A stretch of DNA of 64,000 nt from Megaustenia siamemsis (lineage: Eukaryota; Mollusca; Gastropoda; Stylommatophora; Ariophantidae), in NCBI GenBank assembly GCA_032433765.1, contig JAVIAB010000051.1:49269986-49333985 (forward strand), given 5' to 3'. The position numbers were made by a program, and so were the translations under genes. The notes beneath the pieces are model-generated. The model made no database searches. It was not told the DNA's origin and was given only the letters and a program-made list of their open reading frames with translations. Below are positions 55,116 to 64,000 of the stretch, in pieces. Within the stretch, counting starts at the first letter, position 1, and the number at the start of each line of letters is the position of its first letter.

Positions 55116-56089
55116 TATATAGTTAAACATTAATGTGGAGAAATGTTTATAAACAATAACCAAACAGAACCAACACCATTTTTATGTCCTAAAAACTTTT
55201 TTTTTTATACAATCAGCTGGCACATCATTAACTCTTTCTGGGCCATTATCTGATATATTTAATCACTAATGTAACATTACCAGACCACTATCTGATATAT
55301 ATGATCTGATTAATTTTTGTTTTGTAACATGGCAATTTGGATTTTATATTAACCAACAATTTACTGTTAATTGTAGAAAAGGTTTAATATTAGTACTTCT
55401 TACCAATTTCACCAACTCTTGTACTTTTGATACTTTTTTTATATTCTATTTATTTTTGTGCATTTTTTATGTGAATTTTTCTACAACTTACCATATTTAT
55501 TTTTATTCTGAAGTCATTGACAAAAATATTGACAAATTCAATTTTAATGAGCATACATCCATCAAATTAAATGTATTTTGAAGAACTTAGGATACTTCAA
55601 TGCAAAATTTAAATAAATATAGGTAGTACACTTGGCACATAGGTGAGTTACAATAATTTTAATTATCTACCCATGAACATGTTTTATTTTGTATAATGTA
55701 TATATTCCTTCAAACAATCAAATACCAGCAATTTACTTTTCCATTTTCTTTACCAGTGATATATATAACATTACCATATTTATTTATATTACATTGTCAA
55801 GCAATAAAATTAAAAAGTGCATGTTGTGAAATTTTTAGAAAAGTGAAAATTAATTTGGTCCAAATGTAAATTTAAAAAATCAAGTCCTGAAAGAGTTGAT
55901 AAGTTTTAAATCATGCATTTATATAAACTGAACTGAATTTACACACATATATCATATCAATACAATGGAGATCAAATCTGCATTGATAGGAAATACAATA
56001 CAGAGATATTTAACAAAAACAAATCCAAAAATCTGTAGTGTGACCAATTAAAAAACTGTCAAGAGGGATAGATTTCTTGAACTCACTTT
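55116..56089. other. No gene seen
   Basis: Very AT-rich stretch without a supported exon or repeat match. Confidence 0.5.
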
Positions 56090-56254
56090 GAAATCTGATG
56101 ATGTCTTTGAATTCCTTCAGGAAGCCTATACACTTCTTGTGAGTGAAATCTGATGATGTCTTTGAATTCCTTCATGAAGCCTATACACTTCTTGTGAGTG
56201 AAATCTGATGATGTCTTTGAATTCCTTCATGAAGCCTATACACATCTTGTGAGC
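56090..56254. repeat. 55-bp tandem repeat, 3 units
   Basis: Three units of gaaatctgatgatgtctttg then aattccttcatgaagcctat and acacttcttgtgagt, starting at 56090, 56145 and 56200, with one or two changes each. Confidence 0.93.
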
Positions 56255-57376
56255 AACTGTAGTGTGCTAGAAGCTGTGTGAAAAACTACAACTTGGGGAA
56301 CACAATCCTTTCATTTATCAGAATAATTACAGTCATCTTGTGTGATCAGGGGCAGGTATAACGACTAGAATAATACTGAAGCAGTGATGAGAACAAATTA
56401 TTATTGAGATATATTTGTAATGACTTTGGAATGAATATATATCTTTCTTCTTGTGAATACACTTTAGACACCAGTCATATAGTTCAAAGAAAGCATTGGT
56501 CAGCTCATGGCTGAAGACATCACCATACAACTTGTCCAGGTATGATACTGGTGATGACCACAAGAGACTTATCTGATCATTTTATTTATGTTTGAAAAGT
56601 TTGTAGTAGATGCTCCAGCAGTCATTTTATCTGTGTCATAGTCAGACACGTCAGAGGTTCCTATCCTTATGGTGTTTAAGAATACTGCAGTGAGATGGTA
56701 TCTACTGAATCACAGTTCTTTTGTATTTCTGGCAGAGCTGCTTGATCTTAAATCACATTGGAAAAAAATATACAACATTTTACCTGATGACAAATGCATG
56801 GGTATGTCTAATACTAGAGGGTCTCCCAAAAGTATTTGCACATAAGAATAAGCAGCATTTTTCTTTATTTGCAGAAAACTCTCTACTTGACAATTACTTC
56901 TGGTAAAGTTGTATATATATATATATTTGTGCGATTGCAAAGAAATGGCACTCATGTTGAGTATGTTTGTTAAATAAATGTACATTTTACCAGAAAGTTT
57001 CCTCATGTAAATACACTTCTGAAGAACCCTGTGGACAAAAGCATGTCACTCCTGACTAAGAAAATTACAAATTTAAATAATGAAAACAAAAATGTAATTT
57101 CTGTCCAAGACAAAAATAATACACAGAAATCACCAGTAGAAGAGTATATTTGTAAAATTCCTGATAAAAACAATAGTTCATTCCATTGAACTTGTCACAA
57201 TCCATTTGTGGATGAACAATAACATTTTATGACACATAGGTCTCTTGAAATTAGAGCAAATATGTCTTACATCCGTATGCTTATAAATACTAAATGGTCT
57301 AAAGCAGTGAAGAAGAAATGACAATATTGTATCTCAACTGAATAATTTCAATAATTACCTCATCTTGTCCGCTTTT

Positions 57377-57379
<3 letters not shown>

Positions 57380-57438
<59 letters not shown>
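57380..57438. repeat. (CT)n(TA)n compound microsatellite
   Basis: About 38 bases of CT dinucleotide are followed by about 20 bases of TA dinucleotide, ending exactly at the left end of the mariner element. The TA run is a natural mariner target. Confidence 0.93.
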
Positions 57439-58126
57439 AGGTGTGCTCAAATGAAACCCGCCCGAGCTGCACTCAGTCAGTGGAAATACGTAAGAGGCAT
57501 GATGATGTCACATCGGACATAATAAGCACACATCAATGTGCAACTATGTATGCGTTCATTCTCTGCATTAAATATTCTTTTGTTGGAGACAGTTTGAAAA
57601 ATGGCCAGTGTGAAACAGAATCTGTCTGTATTTTTTTGTCATGAAGGGCTTCTCTTGGCAAACTTTATCCACTGCAATGACAACCTGCATGCGTGGTGTG
57701 ATACTGTCGCACGACAAAGCTCGTCCACATGTCATGAATATTGTGCAGGAAGCATTAGCAAGGAAATGGTGGGAGGTTCTGTAACACCCAGTCTAGCACC
57801 CCCAAACTGTTACCATGTGAGTTTCATTTACTTCTGACTCTTTAAAAAATCTCTAAAGGGACAATGGTTCAACTCCAATGCAGACGTCATGGCCTAGTTG
57901 ACAAAATAGCTCAATGAGCAGTTATTTTTCTTGAACGGCATCCATTATCTACCCAAATAGTGGGGATGCATGTCTAAATACCTATGGCGACTTTTTCTAA
58001 TGAACCCTCGTGAGTATCTCTTTATAATAATTGCTTATTAAATTCTGCCAGACCTGCTGATGTACCTTACATATGTATATAATAAAGCCACTGGAATGGG
58101 CTTACAGGCTTCATTTGAACACGCCT
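57439..58126 (+). mobile_element. Mariner-like element, internally deleted and decayed
   Basis: Inverted ends are visible: aggtgtgctcaaatgaaacc on the left and aggcttcatttgaacacgcct on the right, which pair over about 21 bases with a few mismatches. Inside, a transposase start-like MASVKQNLSVFF at 57601 is followed after a deletion by VILSHDKARPHVMNIVQEAL and KWWEVL (the HDNARPH block with the second catalytic Asp of the mariner DDD triad). A frame change then gives LFKKSLKGQWFNSNADVMA. The third catalytic region is destroyed by stops. At 688 bp it is about half the length of a full mariner (about 1.3 kb), so it cannot mobilise itself. Confidence 0.82.
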
Positions 58127-58314
58127 CAAATGTGTGTATATATATATATATGTATTTGTTTCCCCAATAAGTATACATTCTCAGCAAATTAAAAGAGCAA
58201 AATCAGAGTATCACTATTGTAAAATAATGTTAGATACGTCCCAAAAATCACCAGCAAAAAAAGGAGGAATGAATTACAAAGGTTTAGCAGGCTTGAGAAA
58301 CTGATTCCTGAACA
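58127..58314. other. Candidate 3' UTR of the coiled-coil gene
   Basis: On the minus strand this follows the stop of the 58315-59154 exon. I saw no AATAAA on the minus strand here, so the cleavage site is unknown. Confidence 0.35.
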
Positions 58315-59154
58315 CTAATGAGGGATTCCATTACTCTCTTCCATCTTCACCTGACTGCATGTAGTATGAAGATTGTCTGTCATGACTAGTGCACTATTTT
58401 TTAATACCTTATTTCTACATCTCTGTGTATCTATAGCATTTGCACTGGGTGCATGACTATCTACCACAAATTCATTCTTATTTGTTTCATTATGTACCTT
58501 AGTAATACCGTGTTTGTCTGCTCTTTTATTTGTACACGAATTTGTAGTTAACTGTTTCTGAGTAGCAGCCATCTTTTTCAATTTTAATTCTTCATCTAAA
58601 AATGAGAATGCTTCTGAAACTTTCTCCTTTACAGTTTGTGGTCTTTTTATTTCAGGAGTATTAATTTTTGCTGTTTTCATATTTGTGTGTTCAAATGATG
58701 TATGCTTGTTCTGTGTTTTAGAAAGAACATGACCTGTTGCACATCCTTTGTTTCTATCACTGCTGTTTCCATAAGAATGATCTACTGGCACTGGAGGTAC
58801 CAGATCAACAATTTGAAAGCTTCCAATATCTTCATCATTAAAATAATGCTCCACAGGAAATGATGCTGTAAGGTATCTGCTTGGCTCAATACCTGTAGCA
58901 CCGATAGAACTATCATTTGAAGATATACCTAAATCAATCAGCAATTTCTCTAGCTGTTCTTGTTCCTCAGCCTTCTCCACTTCATTCTGTTTTCTTCTTG
59001 CTTCATCCCTTTCAGCCTGTTTCTTGGTTGCTTCTAAATGAGCTTCTCTAACTTCTTCCTTCTCAATCTGTTCAAGATGTTGCTTAAGAATAGAGACATC
59101 TGTCTCCAGCAAACCTAATGTTGCCTCACTCTCAAACACTTTGCTGTGTATAGA
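58315..59154 (-). CDS. Terminal exon of an unrecognised coiled-coil protein
   Basis: This is an 840-nt minus-strand open segment after a good acceptor (ttttgtattttcag), encoding 279 residues to a TAG at 58315-58317. Residues 1-80 are strongly heptad-like and charged (SILKQHLEQIEKEEVREAHL, then EATKKQAERDEARRKQNEVE), a long coiled coil. A hydrophobic LEKLLIDLGIS follows, then a low-complexity Ser/Thr/Lys-rich tail with a second short helix (VKEKVSEAFSFLDEELKLKK at about residue 190). There is no transposon motif, no internal stop, and a base composition like a host exon. I cannot name the family. The ATG 12 bases upstream (giving MYFQ) overlaps the acceptor and is probably not a real start. 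The rest of the gene should lie at higher coordinates, perhaps outside the window. Confidence 0.72.
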   Translation of the reverse strand, partial: SIHSKVFESEATLGLLETDVSILKQHLEQIEKEEVREAHLEATKKQAERDEARRKQNEVEKAEEQEQLEKLLIDLGISSNDSSIGATGIEPSRYLTASFPVEHYFNDEDIGSFQIVDLVPPVPVDHSYGNSSDRNKGCATGHVLSKTQNKHTSFEHTNMKTAKINTPEIKRPQTVKEKVSEAFSFLDEELKLKKMAATQKQLTTNSCTNKRADKHGITKVHNETNKNEFVVDSHAPSANAIDTQRCRNKVLKNSALVMTDNLHTTCSQVKMEESNGIPH

Positions 59155-59332
59155 CTGAAAATACAAAATATAAAGAATATTAACAAAAGTCCATCACAAC
59201 ATTAACAGTTGACACATACCATTCAAAATATATAGGAAATGTTAAAAAAATACAAATCAACAGTTTTACATTTAATGCTGCAGAAACACTGACACTTGTT
59301 AGGAAGATCTAAACATCAACTAACAACAGATG

Positions 59333-59512
59333 TCTTTATGTTTTGCTTGTTTTTTCTTTTTTTTGCTTGTTTGTTTGTTTTTTCTTTTTTTTTGCTTGTT
59401 TGTTTGTTTTTTCTTTTTTTGCTTGTTTGTTTGTTTTTTCTTTTTTTTTGTTTGTTTGTTTTTTCTTTTTTTTTTGTTTGTTTGTTTTTTCTTATTTTTT
59501 TTGCTGTACAGT
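59333..59512. repeat. T-rich tandem repeat (tttgcttgtttgtttgtttttt unit)
   Basis: Five or six imperfect units of about 28-31 bases made of tttg and t-runs with single c. On the minus strand, the sense strand of the coiled-coil gene intron, it is an A/C-rich purine-biased tract. The open frames across it (strings of F, L, C and V) are composition artefacts. Confidence 0.9.
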
Positions 59513-59789
59513 TAAGTTCAATAGTACAAAAGTGAAAAATCACTGAATTTTAAAGGAAATAATAAATTCTTTACCAAAAAGAGATTAATGTAATTTTCTA
59601 AAGAAAAATGGTGAAAGAGATCCAAAATGAATAGAAATAAATGATGATTACAGAGAATTTATATTTTAAAAAAACACATCTCCTCACCTCCAGTGTTCAC
59701 ACATTAAATGAGAATGGATGCACTGTGTAACTAGTTTACAGCAACCCATGAAATATTTACCTTTTGGCTCAACACATTCGTCTTCGACA

Positions 59790-60035
59790 TTGCTAGATAT
59801 TTAATTACCTATTTTGTCAAGCCAGTGATCATTTTGGCCTACAGATTATTAAAAGCCAAGATTTCTTAAACATGCATCAAGCGCACTTGGGACTTCCTGT
59901 TTTCAATCATTATCTGAGAAAACTAGACATCAGATCTCATTACCCAGAAGTAAGAAAATGTTGGCATGGAACTAGAAGGTAAACATCTACACAATACAGC
60001 AATCACTATGCAACAGACTCTTAACTGATATGGAG
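59790..60035 (-). mobile_element. Old SINE-III-like copy
   Basis: The plus strand has 'atctgagaaaactagacatc agatctcattacccagaag'-type text that matches the SINE-III body at 25590 (tctgagagagctagacatca). The tRNA-like head region is too decayed to show clear boxes. Confidence 0.45.
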
Positions 60036-60239
60036 TCACTCATTTGGGACATGGCAAAACAGCGGTGATGAAAAACAAAATCCTACATCAAAAGAAACAA
60101 ATCCAACACTCATTGATCACTGGAAGCAAAAATAAGAAAGGTACATGGAGGGGGCAATGTTTGATCATGACAAACTTTCAAATTTGGAAGAATTTGTGTT
60201 TTGAAGAAGTAAGTTTTACTTCGGTATCATAATCTAGAG

Positions 60240-61990
60240 TTAAAGGAAATTAAATCTTCACACAAGATCGAGAAGACAAACCAGAGGGAAGAGTCATAAG
60301 TGTAATAAGAATATCTCAAATTTGGAAACTCAAAAGATTCCAACTACATGACAGTGAATAGATAACTACAGACACTGATAGTGTTATTCTCAAATTCTAG
60401 CTTCATTACCGACAAGGCAACACCAGACCTACAGGCCAAAACCTGCCAGACAGTATGCAAAGACCACATTTCACTATAAATAATTAAAGAAGAACTCAGA
60501 CCAAATTACTTCAAAAACAGACAAGAACAAGAACTCTAGTAGAGTGAGTGACAGCTAGTTTGAGACTACATGTGCTAGATTAAGCAATACTAAACATAAA
60601 GGAGAGAAAGGCAACAGGAGCTAACAGCATTAGCAAAGAATTCCTCAAAAATCTGGATACATTGCCAAAAAGTTTCTCCTCAGGATCCATAACCAAAGTA
60701 AGTACTAAGGGCTGATTCAAAACAACCTCGAATGAGAGCCATACTCAGTTATCCTGGATATCAGAAAAGGACAAAAAGATCCAAAATCTCACAGATCCAT
60801 CACTATCCTCAGCTGTGTAGGAAAATTAATGGGGAGAAGGTTTATCTGTACTTCATAACAAACTAACTCCTTGCCCCAACACAGACAGAACAGAAGTATA
60901 GATGATCAACTGGTCTATCATAAATGCTTTTTCATGAGAAAAATAAATGAATAGCAATTTTTAAAATCTCTCTCATGTCTCTGACACAAAATGGAAAGAA
61001 AAGAAGGGCTGATACTGAAAATCTTATAAGCAGGAGTTGCACATAACATGTTCTCCTGAATTGAAGACTACCAATTTCAAAGAACCACCAGAGTGAAAAC
61101 AATCACAGTAGCACACTAATTAAGAAGGATGAATTGCAAGAAGGTGTCTCCCAGGGATGCACCTACATTCTTCTTCATATTCATCAAAGACATTACAAAA
61201 TGCTGCCACCAACATGCTTCGAACAACATACACGCAGATGCCTTCACCATTTTGACAACCACTGAACACATCACAACAACCTGTTATCTGCTCCAACAAA
61301 ACAATGGAGAAGTTAGATAAATGGATCTGGACTCTAAAAATAGACAACACTAAAACTACAGCTATAGTTTTCTCACTATCCTTGAGCTCCTGCAATCCAC
61401 AGAAAGTAGAAAACTCTCATTTAGTTTGAAAGGCTAAAAAAATAAAAGGTATCAAATTGCCCGGTGTATGTTTACAGGTGATGTTTACAAACATATGTAT
61501 GCTGTCAAAAGAAAACAGAATTAGTCCTACATTGGATAATAAAGTGTGGCATTCTCAGAAGTAAAAAAAAAAACAGACAAACTTGCAAAAACAGGTTGGA
61601 ACACCCAACAGCCCTGCCCAGTAAAGGCACTCCTGAAACAAGCAAGAAAACCAGAATGGAGAGAATCATATGAAAAATATGAGCCAAAACATGACAGCTT
61701 AAACAAGCTAGGCAGACGTGAGCAGGTTTAAAACTTCAGACTCAGAATATATTACTATAGCCTCAAAGCACACTTACACAAGATAAGACTCAGTGACACC
61801 TGCAACATGCGTTTGCAGAGCATACAAACACACTTTAGAGCATATCCTAAATATGTATCACTCTCAACACACTAACAACACAAATATAGCCCACAGAAGC
61901 AATCCTACAAGACAAACTATAGGAAATTGGTGTGGACATGAAAAGCATCATCTTGTTCATGACCAATGATGGTCTGTGTAAATTGAGTTA
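60240..61990 (+). mobile_element. Ancient I/jockey-like LINE (family G), heavily decayed
   Basis: Scattered blocks appear in the correct order on the plus strand: ATGANSISKEFLKNLDTLPK (RT fingers, about 60620), LQEGVSQGCT (motif B, about 61135) followed in another frame by FIFIKDITKCCHQHASNNIH and ADAFTILTTTEHITTTCYLL (motif C region, with the catalytic ADD changed), TKTTAIVFSL-like text, then KTDKLAKTGW (end of RNase H, about 61565), LKQARKPEWRESYEKYEPKH and LNKLGRREQV (about 61700). Almost every block is in a different frame. This is the oldest LINE copy in the window. Confidence 0.75.
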
Positions 61991-64000
61991 TTGAGTTATT
62001 TGCGGGTCATTATCATTGCACTCCGAACATTTCCATAGTAAATGCAGAAGCTGATACCAAAGAAGAAAAGAACCAAGACCCTTCTGGTCAGTGGCAAGCA
62101 CATTAAATACTCTTCAACCACAACTTGCATATTATTATTATAAAATGACTTGCATATTATTATATAACAATATAAAAACAAATGATATAACCTTCCAGAG
62201 ATTAATAGAAAAATAGATGAAAAGTGTGGACCAGACATAAAGCATTTTTCAAAAGATGGCTGTAGATTATAAAAAAATGGAAAATCTTTGTTGTTGCCCT
62301 TAAGATATCACAAGCATACCAGATACAGATTGCGTTGAGCTAAGCTGAAGATTGAAAAAAAAGGGGGGGGGGGTGAAAAAGGAAAAAAGCTCTTCTATGA
62401 GAAGCACAACAAAATTGTGGCAAAAACTACAAACTAGGCTAAAACAAACATTTTAATAGATACAACATAAGTATGGATTTGGAAGAATTTCTTCCATATT
62501 ATAAAAAAAAAACTATCTTTATGGGTTATCTTATTTCTAGGATCTACCAGGGAAATTTATAGGACCAGAGGTGTATATTATCTTGAAAAATATCAATCAC
62601 CCCAATTTAAGATTTAATTTTGTTGTACTCTTTCATATATTTTATATCTAAAACAAAAAGCTGTATTATGTATAGGAACATAATTGTGTTATAAAAAATA
62701 TAAAAATGGTTAAAGTGATTTTGGCATAGTCACCTGTCAAATTTCTTGATTGTTATTAAACATTTATAATTAAGATTATAGATGCTACTGAACATATAAT
62801 AAATTCACTGAAAAAATGTGGCAGCATGAAATATACTAAAAGTTAGATATGTCAATCTGTAATGCAATCTGTCCTCTACTTTGACTTTCAAAAAGGCACA
62901 CATTCAATCAAATCCTAGTTTTCTGTTACCACTAGCAACACAGTAAAGAGAACTTTTAGGTAAATAAATATCTTGTGATATATGTAAAGTCATCAACATT
63001 TTTACTGTAAAAAATGAAACAAAATTAGTTTATAAAATTGAAGAGGCCAACATCTCAAGAAGAGGTACTAGCTGAAAAAAATACAGCAGGAACAATTACA
63101 AAACCCATGGTTTCTGCTCAGAACACAAAGAAATATAAAAATGTATCCATATTGTTAACTTCTAGTCAGAGATAAAACTCACAAAACTAAAGTCATCAGA
63201 AAGTTAACAAGAGAGAAGAAAGATGTTAAAGTGTGCAAATAAAGAATCAACCTTTTCAGAAAAGAGCAGCTTTTACCGAGATCCAATGAAACAAGCAAGG
63301 CACCATCATACATTTTCTATAGCATGTACTACAGCAATAAAGATAATACGGAACATGACATCAAAGAATTAAAAACAAACAAGATGAAAAGTTAGTTTTA
63401 AATATACGGGAAGGGTACATGAGCCAACACAACATACATAACAGTCAAGAAGCTCTCTTTTTCAGGAACAAGAGACAAAGAAAACAAATACCACAAAATC
63501 ACAAATTTAAAATCATATACTTAAAATGATATAAAAGCTGTTAGAATAATTGAAATCTAAATAACTGTCCCATTACATGATGACTTTTATTTGCCATTAA
63601 AGTGATGATAACACATGACATTTATCAATAAATGGGGTGTTTAAATTGTCCGGTAAGCTAAATATGAAAACAATGAACAGCATAGACATAACAATCTTAC
63701 CATTAATGTCTTATTTATGGATGCAGCCAGGTTGTTCATTTTGGTTATTTGTTCTAATTCTCCTGAAGACTTCAAAAAACCTTTCCTTTAAAGAAGTAAT
63801 TAATAATTACACTTTTTTTCCAACTTTTAGTTCTCAGAATTACATGAACTAGTATGAGGTAGTAACCAACAAAATTTAAAAAAACAGGACTTTTGACAAA
63901 ATATAAAAGCATGAAATAATCTTATGTTTAATTTAAAACATTATTTTTACAAGTATTATTTAGCTATTCCAATTTCATAATGGAAATTCAATTCTGCTAA
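61991..64000. other. No gene seen
   Basis: Two kilobases of AT-rich DNA with only short open frames. A G-run lies at about 62362-62370 and an A-run at about 62503-62511. It may be intron of the coiled-coil gene or intergenic. Confidence 0.5.

Noticed and set aside
59296..59546. Several overlapping open frames on both strands rich in Phe/Leu/Cys or Lys/Thr/Asn.
   Set aside because: They are translations of the T-rich tandem repeat; composition and periodicity explain them.
61996..62238. 80-codon minus-strand open frame.
   Set aside because: It overlaps the decayed end of LINE G and AT-rich DNA, and no protein family was recognised.

Overview
This window is eukaryotic nuclear DNA from an invertebrate animal. 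It is AT-rich, sparse in genes and packed with decayed non-LTR retrotransposons (LINEs), tRNA-derived SINEs and minisatellites. The mix of RTE/BovB-like LINEs, several tRNA-SINE families and large introns fits a lophotrochozoan with a large genome, a mollusc and perhaps a cephalopod. That taxon is an inference from repeat style, not a proven identification.

Host genes are few. (1) At 626-743 and 1206-1416 (+) lie the last two coding exons of CCDC124, the conserved ribosome-associated coiled-coil protein; its upstream exons are outside the window. (2) At 23375-23489 and 22533-22598 (-) lie two exons of an acyl-CoA-binding protein (ACBP) domain gene. They are joined in frame across the conserved ACBP intron site by what looks like a rare GC-AG intron. 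(3) At 58315-59154 (-) lies an 840-base terminal exon of an unrecognised coiled-coil protein. Weaker exon candidates are at 10732-10805 (-) and 22247-22440 (-).

The rest is mobile or tandem DNA. I sorted LINE copies into working families by protein tail and 3' end. A1 and A2 are BovB-like, with '..VTTGKI.G' tails and (GAT)n ends. B carries an APE endonuclease plus RT, also with a (GAT)n end; a 2955-bp copy lies at 14434-17388. C and C2 are RTE-type with a (GATA)n end and a conserved 3' hairpin tail. D is marked by 'RWIGH'. E ends in (GAA)n. F and G are I/jockey-like with RNase H. SINE-I, -II and -III have tRNA-like heads with A and B boxes. One internally deleted mariner lies at 57439-58126.

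Target-site duplications (TSDs), most of them 11 bp, give exact boundaries for many copies and resolve nested insertions. The best example is 28.7-34.2 kb: one A2 copy was split by a ~1.55-kb LTR-like unit (X), which was itself hit by a B copy and an antisense A2 copy. A second unclassified element, Y, has a 640-bp copy at 40017-40656 and a chimeric copy at 51392-51795 that is fused to a piece of the local 32-bp minisatellite and is bounded by a 13-bp repeat.

Tandem arrays include 29 bp x4, 57 bp x4+1 (split by a LINE), 44 bp x11, 124 bp x2, 45/46 bp x17, 38/41 bp x35, ~32 bp and 55 bp x3. I recognised no rRNA genes, no functional tRNA genes and no CRISPR array.
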